From NCBI RefSeq assembly GCF_001905465.1, contig NZ_LISX01000001.1, positions 703,974 through 767,973 of the forward strand: DNA of 64,000 nucleotides, read 5' to 3'. Both the position numbers and the translations under genes were made by a program. The stretch is from Kitasatospora sp. CB01950. Lineage in GTDB: Bacteria > Actinomycetota > Actinomycetes > Streptomycetales > Streptomycetaceae. Below are positions 16,207-30,750 of the stretch, one piece after another; within the stretch, counting starts at the first letter, position 1; each line of letters begins with the position of its first letter. Below the pieces are notes generated by a model, which had not been told where the DNA came from, did not search any database, and saw only the letters and a list, made by a program, of their open reading frames with translations.

Positions 16207-17091
16207 GTGTCTGAGTCCCCCCTGTACGACGCCGACGAGACCGTCCGCGAGGCGGATGTCGCCGCCGAGCTGGACGCGGCCGAGGCTGCCGAAGCCGAGT
16301 CCGCCGAGGAGATCGTCACCGGCGCGGACAGCGACGAGGACGAGGTCGAGGTCGCCGACGAGGTCGAGGCGGGCGAGTCGGCCGAGGTCGAGGCCGTGCA
16401 CGAGGTGGACGACGAGACCGCCGAAGAGACCGCCGACGAGACCGTCGAGGTCGCCGAAGAGGCCGCCGAGGTCGAGGAGGTCGAGTCCGACCCCGTCGCC
16501 GAGTTCCGCGAGCAGCTCCGTCGCGCCCCCGGCGAGTGGTACGTCATCCACACCTACGCCGGCTACGAGAACCGCGTGAAGCAGAACCTGGAGCAGCGCT
16601 CCGTCTCGCTGAACGTCGAGGACTACATCTTCGAGTCCCAGGTTCCGCAGGAGGAGGTCGTCCAGATCAAGAACGGCGACCGCAAGACCATCCGGCAGAA
16701 CAAGCTCCCCGGCTACGTGCTGGTCCGCATGGACCTCACCCCGGAGTCCTGGGGCGTCGTGCGCAACACCCCCGGTGTCACCGGCTTCGTCGGCAACGCC
16801 TACGACCCGTACCCGCTGACCCTGGACGAGGTCGTCAAGATGCTCGCCCCCGACGTCGAGCGCGCTGCCGCCAAGGAGGCCGGCAAGGCCTCGCCGGTGC
16901 GCCCGGTCGAGGTGCAGGTGCTGGACTTCGAGGTCGGCGACTCCGTCACCGTCACCGACGGTCCGTTCGCCACCCTGCAGGCGACCATCAACGAGATCAA
17001 CCCCGACTCGAAGAAGGTCAAGGGCCTGGTGGAGATCTTCGGCCGGGAGACCCCGGTCGAGCTCTCCTTCGACCAGATCCAGAAGAACTGA
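16207..17091 (+). CDS. nusG: Transcription termination/antitermination protein NusG
   Basis: NusG binds RNA polymerase and links elongation to Rho and the ribosome. The 294-residue protein is much longer than the E. coli form because of a ~105-residue, Glu/Asp/Ala-rich, probably disordered N-terminal extension typical of streptomycetes. The NGN domain starts near residue 109 ([20 protein letters not shown], then [20 protein letters not shown]). The KOW domain is near 241 ([17 protein letters not shown]). GTG 16207 is used. The acidic run is encoded by GAG/GAC/GCC repeats, so slippage-driven length variation between strains is likely. Confidence 0.96.
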   Translation: MSESPLYDADETVREADVAAELDAAEAAEAESAEEIVTGADSDEDEVEVADEVEAGESAEVEAVHEVDDETAEETADETVEVAEEAAEVEEVESDPVAEFREQLRRAPGEWYVIHTYAGYENRVKQNLEQRSVSLNVEDYIFESQVPQEEVVQIKNGDRKTIRQNKLPGYVLVRMDLTPESWGVVRNTPGVTGFVGNAYDPYPLTLDEVVKMLAPDVERAAAKEAGKASPVRPVEVQVLDFEVGDSVTVTDGPFATLQATINEINPDSKKVKGLVEIFGRETPVELSFDQIQKN

Positions 17092-17103
17092 CCCACAGGT
17101 CTC

Positions 17104-17142
17104 CGGTGCCGGGGCGGGGCGAGAGCCTTCGCCCCGGCACCG
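17104..17142 (+). terminator. Terminator after nusG
   Basis: CGGTGCCGGGGCG (17104-17116) pairs perfectly with 17130-17142 and is followed directly by TTTT. It overlaps the -35 region of the rplK promoter. Confidence 0.85.
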
Positions 17143-17144
17143 TT

Positions 17145-17174
17145 TTGGTCCAGCACCGCATCAGCGGTTAGCCT
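17145..17174 (+). promoter_or_regulatory. rplK-rplA promoter
   Basis: TTGGTC (17145-17150) and TAGCCT (17169-17174) are spaced by 18 bp. Transcription would start near 17181 and leave a leader of about 77 nt before rplK. Confidence 0.65.
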
Positions 17175-17257
17175 GGTCCGATGTCTGTCCTGGCAGTCGG
17201 GTTTCGCCCCGGCGCCGGGTAGCTCAGTAACCACCTCTCGGAAGGACCCGGAGAGAC

Positions 17258-17692
17258 ATGCCTCCCAAGAAGAAGAAGGTCACGGGGCTTATCAAGCTCC
17301 AGATCAACGCCGGTGCGGCCAACCCGGCCCCGCCGGTCGGCCCCGCGCTCGGCCAGCACGGCGTCAACATCATGGAATTCTGCAAGGCGTACAACGCGGC
17401 CACCGAGTCGCAGCGCGGCATGATCGTGCCGGTGGAGATCACGGTCTACGACGACCGTTCCTTCACCTTCGTCACGAAGACCCCGCCGGCTGCGCGCCTC
17501 ATCCTGAAGGCCGCGGGCATCGACAAGGGCTCCAGCGAGCCGCACAAGACCAAGGTCGCCAAGCTGACCTCGGCCCAGGTGCGCGACATCGCCACCACCA
17601 AGATGCCCGACCTGAACGCCAACGACCTGGACGCCGCGGAGAAGATCATCGCCGGCACCGCCCGGTCGATGGGCATCACCGTCGAGGGCTGA
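17258..17692 (+). CDS. rplK: 50S ribosomal protein L11
   Basis: This 144-residue protein forms the stalk base with 23S helix 43/44 and is part of the GTPase-associated centre. The N-terminal domain has [23 protein letters not shown], where P23 and P26 are the proline positions changed in thiostrepton-resistant mutants, so this copy looks sensitive. The C-terminal RNA-binding domain ends with [13 protein letters not shown] 17258 follows GGAAGGACCCGGAGAG. It is co-transcribed with rplA. Confidence 0.97.
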
Positions 17693-17709
17693 CCAGCCCG
17701 TACGTCCAC

Positions 17710-17743
17710 CGTGGTAGGGCCAGCGCGGCCCGTGAATACCACG
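17710..17743 (+). promoter_or_regulatory. Candidate L1-binding mRNA hairpin before rplA
   Basis: CGTGGTA (17710-17716) pairs with TACCACG (17737-17743), and an inner GGGCC (17717-17721) pairs with GGCCC (17727-17731). An asymmetric GTGAA bulge at 17732-17736 lies on the 3' side. This arrangement imitates the L1 site of 23S rRNA helices 76-78, where TGAAATACCAC occupies the same side. It ends 26 nt before the rplA start, suitable for translational autoregulation by L1. Confidence 0.65.
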
Positions 17744-17769
17744 AACTCCATTAGTTACTAGGAGCAGCA

Positions 17770-18492
17770 GTGAAGCGCAGCAAGGCCCTCAAGGCCGCGG
17801 ACGCCCAGGTCGACCGCGCCCGGATCTACGCCCCCCTCGAGGCCGTCCGCCTCGCCAAGGCGACCTCCGTCACCAAGTTCGACGGCACCGTCGAGGTCGC
17901 CATGCGTCTGGGCGTCGACCCGCGCAAGGCCGACCAGATGGTCCGCAGCACCGTCATCCTCCCGCACGGCACCGGTAAGACCGCCCGGGTCCTGGTCTTC
18001 GCGAACGGTGAGCGTGCCGAGGCCGCGCGTGCTGCGGGTGCCGACATCGTCGGCTCGGACGAGCTGATCGACGAGGTCGCCAAGGGTCGCCTGGACTTCG
18101 ACGCCGTCGTCGCCACCCCGGACCTCATGGGCAAGGTCGGCCGCCTGGGCCGCGTGCTCGGTCCCCGTGGCCTGATGCCGAACCCGAAGACCGGCACCGT
18201 GACCCCGGACGTCGCCAAGGCCGTCAACGAGATCAAGGGCGGCAAGATCGAGTTCCGCGTCGACAAGCACTCGAACCTGCACCTGATCATCGGCAAGGCC
18301 TCGTTCTCGGACGAGCAGCTGGTCGAGAACTACGCCGCGGCGCTGGACGAGATCCTGCGGGCCAAGCCGGCCGCCGCCAAGGGCCGTTACCTGAAGAAGA
18401 TCGCCTTCTCCACCACCATGGGCCCCGGCATCCAGGTGGACCCGAACCGCACCCGCAACCTCCTCGTCGAGGAGGACCCGGCGGCGGTCTGA
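17770..18492 (+). CDS. rplA: 50S ribosomal protein L1
   Basis: This 240-residue protein forms the mobile L1 stalk that moves E-site tRNA and is also a classical translational repressor of the L11 operon. Conserved blocks are [45 protein letters not shown] and [14 protein letters not shown] 17770 follows GGAGCAGCA. The hairpin in the gap from rplK resembles the rRNA binding site of L1. Confidence 0.97.
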   Translation: MKRSKALKAADAQVDRARIYAPLEAVRLAKATSVTKFDGTVEVAMRLGVDPRKADQMVRSTVILPHGTGKTARVLVFANGERAEAARAAGADIVGSDELIDEVAKGRLDFDAVVATPDLMGKVGRLGRVLGPRGLMPNPKTGTVTPDVAKAVNEIKGGKIEFRVDKHSNLHLIIGKASFSDEQLVENYAAALDEILRAKPAAAKGRYLKKIAFSTTMGPGIQVDPNRTRNLLVEEDPAAV

Positions 18493-18523
18493 CCCCAGGT
18501 CAGTTCCCCACGCGGTCAACTCG

Positions 18524-18557
18524 CCGGGCCCGCACCCCTCTTGGGGTGCGGGCCCGG
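18524..18557 (+). terminator. Strong terminator after rplA
   Basis: A perfect 15-bp stem (18524-18538 with 18543-18557) encloses loop TCTT and is followed by TGCCTTTTG. Confidence 0.9.
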
Positions 18558-18580
18558 TGCCTTTTGTCCGGCGCGTGCCG

Positions 18581-18611
18581 AAAGGCCATCGGATAGAGTC
18601 CGATGGCCTTT
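18581..18611. repeat. Second 13-bp inverted repeat upstream of lipoprotein gene
   Basis: AAAGGCCATCGGA (18581-18593) pairs perfectly with TCCGATGGCCTTT (18599-18611) around TAGAG. It could be a second, bidirectional terminator or an operator. The octamer ATCGGATA within it (18588-18595) recurs directly at 18622-18629, close to the lipoprotein start. Confidence 0.6.
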
Positions 18612-18643
18612 CGACATGAGAATCGGATAAGAGGGGGACTCTC

Positions 18644-19495
18644 GTGCGTGCACTGCGTACCGTTGCCGTGGCCTGCCTGGCGGCCGGCCTGTTGACCGCC
18701 TGCAGCAGCTCCGGATCGAGCAGCACCACCGCGGACGGCAAGCCGAGCACCGGCGCCTCCGCCGCCGCGTCCGGCGCGGCCAGTACGGACGGCTCGGGCA
18801 GCAAGGGCGGTGCCAAGCTCGGCGCCAAGGAGGCGCTGCTCGCCTCGGCCGCCGTGATGGAGAAGGCCGGCAGCGCCAAGCTCACCGTCAGCGGCGGTAC
18901 CGAGGGCACCGGCGAGTTCGTCTGGAAGGCCCCGAAGTCCTTCCTGCTCAACACCAAGTCCGACGGCGAGGACGCCAAGGTCCTCTTCGTCGGCGACGTG
19001 ATGTACGTCGGCGTCGGCGCCGACATGGCCGAGGCGGCTGGCGGCAAGACCTGGATGAAGATCGACCCGAAGGCCGCCGCCCAGGGCGCCCCGGGCGGCA
19101 GCGACGCGGGCGGCTTCGCGACCACCATGGAGCTGATGGACCCTGCCGTGCAGCTGGCCGTCGCCGCGCCGACCGCGACCGAGGCCGGCACCGAGTCGGT
19201 GGCGGGCCAGAGCACCACGCACTACCGCAGCGACGTCCCGGTGGACGCGCTGGTCGAGAAGATGCAGCTGGCCGCGGAGCTGAAGACCCAGGTGCTGGCC
19301 GAGCTGAAGAAGAAGGGCTCGACCGTCACCACCGAGTTCTGGATCAACGCCAAGGGCGAGGTCGTCCAGCAGTCCAGCACCGGCCTGTCGACCGGCGCCG
19401 CCAAGATCCTCTACGGCTCCCTCGGCTCCGTCCAGCCGACCAAGGCCCCGGCCGACTCCGAGGTCTTCTCGCTGGCCGATCTGCTGAAGCAGTGA
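18644..19495 (+). CDS. Secreted lipoprotein, LppX/LprG-like fold (paralogue 1)
   Basis: The 283-residue precursor has a lipobox LLTAC with C20 as the lipidated residue, followed by a Ser/Thr/Gly linker to about residue 60. The remaining domain (VMEKAGSAKLTVSGG, WKAPKSFLLNT, VMYVGVGADMAEAAGGKTWMKI, TTEFWINAKGEVVQ) resembles the LolA/LppX-type lipid-carrier-like lipoproteins of actinobacteria. The ligand is unknown. GTG 18644 follows AGAGGGGGAC. It sits in the middle of the ribosomal/RNA polymerase gene cluster and is followed by a second lipoprotein of the same general plan. Confidence 0.8.
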   Translation: MRALRTVAVACLAAGLLTACSSSGSSSTTADGKPSTGASAAASGAASTDGSGSKGGAKLGAKEALLASAAVMEKAGSAKLTVSGGTEGTGEFVWKAPKSFLLNTKSDGEDAKVLFVGDVMYVGVGADMAEAAGGKTWMKIDPKAAAQGAPGGSDAGGFATTMELMDPAVQLAVAAPTATEAGTESVAGQSTTHYRSDVPVDALVEKMQLAAELKTQVLAELKKKGSTVTTEFWINAKGEVVQQSSTGLSTGAAKILYGSLGSVQPTKAPADSEVFSLADLLKQ

Positions 19496-19500
19496 TCCCG

Positions 19501-19540
19501 GTCCCGTCCGGCCCGGGGCAGCTGCCGGGCCGGACGGGAC
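19501..19540 (+). terminator. Terminator between the two lipoprotein genes
   Basis: A perfect 16-bp stem (19501-19516 with 19525-19540) encloses an 8-nt loop and starts 5 nt after the first lipoprotein stop. Confidence 0.88.
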
Positions 19541-19587
19541 GCGTGACAAGGTGGGGGAGCGGAACGGACGGCCGGAAGGAGGGACCG

Positions 19588-20388
19588 ATGGCGGCACGCG
19601 TACGTACGGCGGCGGCCCTGCTGGCGGCCACCCTGCTGCTGGCTGCGGCGAGCGGCTGCACCGGCTCCGGGGCGGACGGCGACAGCGCCCGGCCGGCCAC
19701 CCCGTCTCCGTCCGGCGTGCAGGCCACGCCCACCGACCGCTCCCCGCACGGGGTGCTGCTCTCCGCCCAGCTGGCGCTGCACGAGGCCAGGCGGTCCGAG
19801 TTCCGGGCCACCCTGGGGGAGGATCGGGCCAAGGGCGCGCTGTTCTGGGCGCCCAAGACGGTGCTGCAGTACCGGGGCGACGCCGACACCCGGCGGCTGA
19901 TGGTGATGGACACCTCCGCCTATGTGGGCGGCGACCCGGGGACGGCCGCCCGGCTCGGCGGCCTGCACTGGGAGAAGTACACCGGGAGCCGCAGCCCCTA
20001 CTCGGCGCTGATCGACCGGATCAGCCCGGTGATCGCCACCGCGGCCGCGGCCGCCGCCGACGACCCGGTGCTGGTCGGCGAGGAGAAGCTGCTGGACGTC
20101 ACCGTCCAGCACTACCGGGTCACCCTGACCGCCGACCGGTACGCCGCCGCGCAGACCCAGCTCGACCAGGGGCGGCGGCAGGCCCTGGAGGCCGCGCTCG
20201 GTCCCGGCGACGTGGTGCTCGATCTGTGGCTCAACGACCGCGACCAGCTGGTCCAGCTGCGGCGGGCCGCCGCCGAGGTGGACACCATCGGCTACAGCGA
20301 GTTCGGCAGCTCCGCGATCTCGGTGCAGGCCCCCGCCGAGGCGGACACCGTGCCGGAGTCCGGTGCCACCGCGCCGCCCTTCCCGTAG
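19588..20388 (+). CDS. Secreted lipoprotein (paralogue 2)
   Basis: The 266-residue precursor has an Ala/Leu signal peptide ending at the lipobox AASGC (C24) and a Pro/Ser/Thr linker. The mature domain shares the order of landmarks with the upstream lipoprotein: [43 protein letters not shown] and [12 protein letters not shown]. The two are therefore probably old paralogues. ATG 19588 has a strong GGAAGGAGGG site. The function is not known; a role in lipid or cell-envelope handling is inferred from the fold only. Confidence 0.78.
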   Translation: MAARVRTAAALLAATLLLAAASGCTGSGADGDSARPATPSPSGVQATPTDRSPHGVLLSAQLALHEARRSEFRATLGEDRAKGALFWAPKTVLQYRGDADTRRLMVMDTSAYVGGDPGTAARLGGLHWEKYTGSRSPYSALIDRISPVIATAAAAAADDPVLVGEEKLLDVTVQHYRVTLTADRYAAAQTQLDQGRRQALEAALGPGDVVLDLWLNDRDQLVQLRRAAAEVDTIGYSEFGSSAISVQAPAEADTVPESGATAPPFP

Positions 20389-20406
20389 CGTTTGCCCGGA
20401 GCCGAT

Positions 20407-20435
20407 TTGGGGAAATCGGCACGGACCGATAGGCT
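20407..20435 (+). promoter_or_regulatory. rplJL promoter
   Basis: TTGGGG (20407-20412) and TAGGCT (20430-20435) are separated by 17 bp. The start point would be near 20442, giving a long rplJ leader. Confidence 0.6.
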
Positions 20436-20575
20436 GGCCGAGCCAAAGACCGCTGGTTGTCGCCATGTGCCCGAGAGGGTGGGTGGTGCCGAAGGATCCG
20501 CCTCGTGCGGGTCGCCCGCGCAGGTTGTGGAGCAGACAGGATCTCCGAGCCGTTTCCGGTTCGTCGAGGTCATGC

Positions 20576-20608
20576 AAGCCCCGTGCGCCTGCGCGCCGGG
20601 GCTTTTTT
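20576..20608 (+). terminator. Intrinsic terminator inside the rplJ leader
   Basis: AAGCCCCG (20576-20583) pairs with CGGGGCTT (20597-20604), with extra GCGC pairing in the loop, followed by a run of Ts to 20608. It ends 85 nt before the rplJ start codon, so it can work as an attenuator. Confidence 0.8.
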
Positions 20609-20692
20609 CAGCTTCCGGGGGTCCGCGGCGTTGAATGGTCGACTTTTCGAAGGTCGGCCCGACTTCGACATCACGGAAGGAGGCGTAAGCCT

Positions 20693-21247
20693 ATGGCCAG
20701 GCCCGACAAGGCTGCCGACGTCGCCGAGATCACGGACAAGTTCCGTGCTTCCAGCGCCGCCGTTCTGACCGAGTACCGCGGTCTCACGGTGAAGCAGCTC
20801 AAGACGCTGCGTCGCTCGCTCACCGGCAACGCCGATTACGCCGTGGTGAAGAACACGCTGACCAAGATCGCGGCCAACGAGGCCGGGATCTCCGAGCTGG
20901 ACGACCTGTTCGCCGGCCCGACGGCTGTCGCCTTCGTCACCGGTGACCCGGTGGAGTCGGCGAAGGCTCTGCGTGACTTCGCCAAGGAGAACCCTGCTCT
21001 CATCATCAAGGGCGGTGTCCTTGACGGTAAGGCGCTGTCCGCCGATGAGATCAAGAAGCTCGCGGACCTCGAGTCCCGCGAGGTGCTGCTCGCCAAGCTG
21101 GCGGGTGCGATGAAGGCCAAGCCGTCCCAGGCTGCTGCGGTCTTCCAGGCGCTCCCGTCCAAGCTCGTTCGCACCGTGGAAGCGCTGCGCGAGAAGGTCG
21201 AGCAGGGCGGTGCCGGTACTCCGGCTCCCGCCGAGGACGCGGAGTAA
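20693..21247 (+). CDS. rplJ: 50S ribosomal protein L10
   Basis: This 184-residue protein anchors L7/L12 dimers at the stalk. It begins [18 protein letters not shown], then [18 protein letters not shown] and [14 protein letters not shown], and ends in an Ala/Glu-rich helix that binds L7/L12. ATG 20693 follows GGAAGGAGG. The preceding leader with a terminator suggests autogenous control. It is followed by rplL. Confidence 0.97.
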   Translation: MARPDKAADVAEITDKFRASSAAVLTEYRGLTVKQLKTLRRSLTGNADYAVVKNTLTKIAANEAGISELDDLFAGPTAVAFVTGDPVESAKALRDFAKENPALIIKGGVLDGKALSADEIKKLADLESREVLLAKLAGAMKAKPSQAAAVFQALPSKLVRTVEALREKVEQGGAGTPAPAEDAE

Positions 21248-21331
21248 CCACTCCCCGTCCCAGCGGGCCCGTCAGTACGCCCGCCAACCCGTACATCCGG
21301 CACCTGCCGAATTAGTGGAAGGACGCCAATC

Positions 21332-21715
21332 ATGGCGAAGCTCAGCACCGACGAACTGCTTGCCGAGTTCGAGGGCATGACCCTGATCGAGCTCTCCGAG
21401 TTCGTCAAGGCGTTCGAGGACAAGTTCGACGTCACCGCCGCCGCCCCGGTCGCCATTGCAGCCGCCGCCGGTGGCGCTGCCGCCGCCGAGGCCGTTGAGG
21501 AGCAGGACGAGTTCGACGTCATCCTCGAGGGTGCCGGCGACAAGAAGATCCAGGTCATCAAGGAGGTGCGCGCCCTGACCTCCCTCGGCCTGAAGGAGGC
21601 CAAGGACCTCGTTGACACCGCTGGTGCCAAGGTCCTGGAGAAGGTTGCCAAGGACGTCGCCGAGAAGGCGAAGGCTCAGCTCGAGGGCGCTGGCGCCAAG
21701 GTCACCGTCAAGTGA
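21332..21715 (+). CDS. rplL: 50S ribosomal protein L7/L12
   Basis: This 127-residue acidic stalk protein recruits translational GTPases. It has an N-terminal dimerisation helix pair ([29 protein letters not shown]), an Ala-rich hinge ([19 protein letters not shown]) and a C-terminal factor-binding domain ([24 protein letters not shown]). The gene is highly expressed, as shown by its strict C/G-ending codons. A very strong terminator follows. Confidence 0.97.
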   Translation: MAKLSTDELLAEFEGMTLIELSEFVKAFEDKFDVTAAAPVAIAAAAGGAAAAEAVEEQDEFDVILEGAGDKKIQVIKEVRALTSLGLKEAKDLVDTAGAKVLEKVAKDVAEKAKAQLEGAGAKVTVK

Positions 21716-21745
21716 CTTTCCCCTCTCTCTGAGAGGTGCTCTTCC

Positions 21746-21783
21746 GGCCGGGCCGGCCACCCTTCGGGGTGGCCGGCCCGGCC
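21746..21783 (+). terminator. Terminator after rplL
   Basis: A perfect 17-bp stem (21746-21762 with 21767-21783) is capped by the stable tetraloop TTCG and followed by TGCTTTTTT. It separates rplJL from rpoBC. Confidence 0.93.
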
Positions 21784-22116
21784 TGCTTTTTTCTGCCTTC
21801 GTTCGGCCCGCAGCGGACTCGGATCCTGTCGGTGTCCGGAGGTAGGGTGATCGCTGTCGTCGCGACCCCGTCACAGGCCGTGTGTAACGCCGTGAGTGGT
21901 TGGGACGATGAGCAGTACGAGGTCCACACCCTGGTGGGGGCCTTGACGAACAGCACGCGGCGCGCGATTCTCAAGGCGCGTGTCCAAGCGGAACCGCCTC
22001 CGATGCATATTCGGCGGCGGCACTGGGAAGGTTCCCCGGTGACGCAGGAGTGGGTGAGACGGCCCGGCCGGTGAGGGATCACTGCCCGGGTTGTCGGTTG
22101 TACGGGAGGAGCGTCC

Positions 22117-22133
22117 GATTCGGTCTCCGAATC
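22117..22133. promoter_or_regulatory. Palindrome just upstream of the rpoB promoter
   Basis: GATTCGG and CCGAATC are perfect inverted repeats with a 3-bp spacer, ending 5 bp before the -35 element. The position suits a regulator of rpoBC transcription. Confidence 0.45.
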
Positions 22134-22138
22134 AGGGC

Positions 22139-22167
22139 TTGCTAGCAGTGTCGCCATTGGCTACACT
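22139..22167 (+). promoter_or_regulatory. rpoBC promoter
   Basis: TTGCTA (22139-22144) and TACACT (22162-22167) are separated by exactly 17 bp. The transcript would start near 22174 with a leader of about 133 nt. Confidence 0.75.
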
Positions 22168-22306
22168 GTCCCTTTGCGCTGCCTATTAGCTGCTCCGTGA
22201 CTCGTCGCCCGGAGTGGCCCCTGTCCTGACCTGGGGTTTTCCGCCTCGGCCAAGGCCCGGACGGTACGCGCGTAGTGAGCTCCGAGCCCTCGGAAGGACC
22301 CCCCTC

Positions 22307-25780
<3,474 letters not shown>

Positions 25781-25791
25781 CGGAGGTCGGG

Positions 25792-25827
25792 CCGGCCGGG
25801 CTGCCTGAACAAGCGCAGCCCGGTCGG
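25792..25827 (+). terminator. Hairpin between rpoB and rpoC
   Basis: CCGGCCGGGCTGC (25792-25804) pairs with GCAGCCCGGTCGG (25815-25827) with one G-T pair around a 10-nt loop. With no T-tract and rpoC downstream, it is more likely a processing or pausing structure than a full terminator. Confidence 0.5.
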
Positions 25828-25894
25828 TCCGCCCCCAGGCCCCCCTCAGACCAACAGACAGACTCTCGAATCACGAAAGAGGGCTTGACGACCA

Positions 25895-29788
<3,894 letters not shown>

Positions 29789-29801
29789 TCCTTCGGTCGA
29801 A

Positions 29802-29841
29802 CCGCAGGGCGGTCACCCCACTCGGGGTGGCCGCCCTGCGG
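29802..29841 (+). terminator. Terminator after rpoC
   Basis: An 18-bp stem (29802-29819 with 29824-29841, one G-T pair) starts 14 nt after the rpoC stop. Confidence 0.88.
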
Positions 29842-29970
29842 CGTTCCCGGGGATTCCCTCGGTTTCACCTAGGGGATCCCCCTGGCGACGGAGGCGGCGG
29901 AACCACTCCGTGGAGGGAGGCGCGCGGGCCCCGCGGACGGAAGACTTGGGGCTGTCGAAAGGAGGCCGCG

Positions 29971-30642
29971 GTGAAGCGGATCATGGGGGCGGCGGCGGTC
30001 GTGGGACTGCTGGTGGTCGGGGCGGTGGGCTGCGGGCCCTGGGGGGAGCAGCAGCGCAAGACGGTGTCGTACGAAGTGCCCGGGCAGGTCGACCAGTTGG
30101 TCGTCGACGGGACCAGCGGCGGGATCGACGTCAAGGTCGGCGACGGCCCGGTGCAGGTGCTGGAGAAGCGCGCCTGGCGGGACCAGGAGCCGCAGGGCAG
30201 CCACGAACTCAAGGACGGGGTACTGAAGCTGACGTACTCCTGCTCCAACTGCGGGATCGGCTACGAGGTGCGCGTCCCGGCCGGCACCAAGCTGAAGCTC
30301 ACCCAGACCAGCGGCGGCATCCAACTGCACGACGTGGCGGGCGACGTGGACGCCAAGGTGACCTCCGGGGGGATCAACACCTTCGGGCTGAAGTCGAAGA
30401 ACGTGAAGCTGTCGGTGGTCTCCGGCGGGGTGGAGGCCCGGTTCGCCGAGGCGCCGACCCGGGCGGAGATGTCCACCGACTCCGGTGGCCTGATGGTGAA
30501 GGTGCCGGCGGGGGAGCAGTACCAGGTGGAGGCGCACGCCGACAGCGGCGGCACCGACGTCAAGGTGCCCTCGGTCGTCGGGGCGCCGCACGTCCTGATC
30601 GCCCGCGCGGTGAGCGGCGGCGTACAGGTGTCCAACGGCTGA
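29971..30642 (+). CDS. Lipoprotein with DUF4097-type beta-helix
   Basis: This 223-residue exported protein has a short signal peptide ending at C21 (VVGAVGC). The mature part is built from repeated short strands with TSGGI/DSGG turns (DGTSGGIDVKV, TQTSGGIQLHD, KVTSGGINTFG, DSGGLMVKV, DSGGTDVKV, VSGGVQVSNG), the hallmark of the DUF4097 putative-adhesin beta-helix family. Similar proteins often accompany sensor systems, but their role is not established. GTG 29971 follows AAAGGAGG. It is the first gene of the accessory stretch after rpoC. Confidence 0.85.
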   Translation: MKRIMGAAAVVGLLVVGAVGCGPWGEQQRKTVSYEVPGQVDQLVVDGTSGGIDVKVGDGPVQVLEKRAWRDQEPQGSHELKDGVLKLTYSCSNCGIGYEVRVPAGTKLKLTQTSGGIQLHDVAGDVDAKVTSGGINTFGLKSKNVKLSVVSGGVEARFAEAPTRAEMSTDSGGLMVKVPAGEQYQVEAHADSGGTDVKVPSVVGAPHVLIARAVSGGVQVSNG

Positions 30643-30750
30643 TCCGGCCGCCGTGGCTGTCGGTGGCGGGGCCTAGATTGAGGTGTGTCGGCAGGCGGCG
30701 AGAGCCCCGCCGACACCCCCCGAACTCTGTGCCCGAAAGGGGCGTCGGCC

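Larger units (their letters stand above)
20389..20692 (+). other. rplJ leader region
   Basis: This 304-bp gap holds the promoter (20407-20435), a hairpin at 20401-20420 (GCCGATTT/AAATCGGC with GGGG loop), and a ~250-nt leader ending in an intrinsic terminator at 20576-20608. No protein-coding gene is supported. Position and structure match the L10(L12)4-binding leader that controls rplJL in many bacteria. Confidence 0.7.
21716..22306 (+). other. 591-bp rplL-rpoB intergenic region
   Basis: This gap carries the rplL terminator, a perfect palindrome at 22117-22133 and the rpoB promoter at 22139-22167. Between 21800 and 22080 no gene is supported: a possible 76-codon frame from GTG 21847 has atypical codon use and no recognisable family beyond a chance ArsR-like stretch. 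Confidence 0.65.

Noticed and set aside
21847-22074. Possible small protein upstream of rpoB with an ArsR-like stretch (LVGALTNSTRRAIL)
   Set aside because: No ribosome binding site, too short for a helix-turn-helix domain, codon use unlike neighbours, and the region is better explained as the rpoB upstream region.
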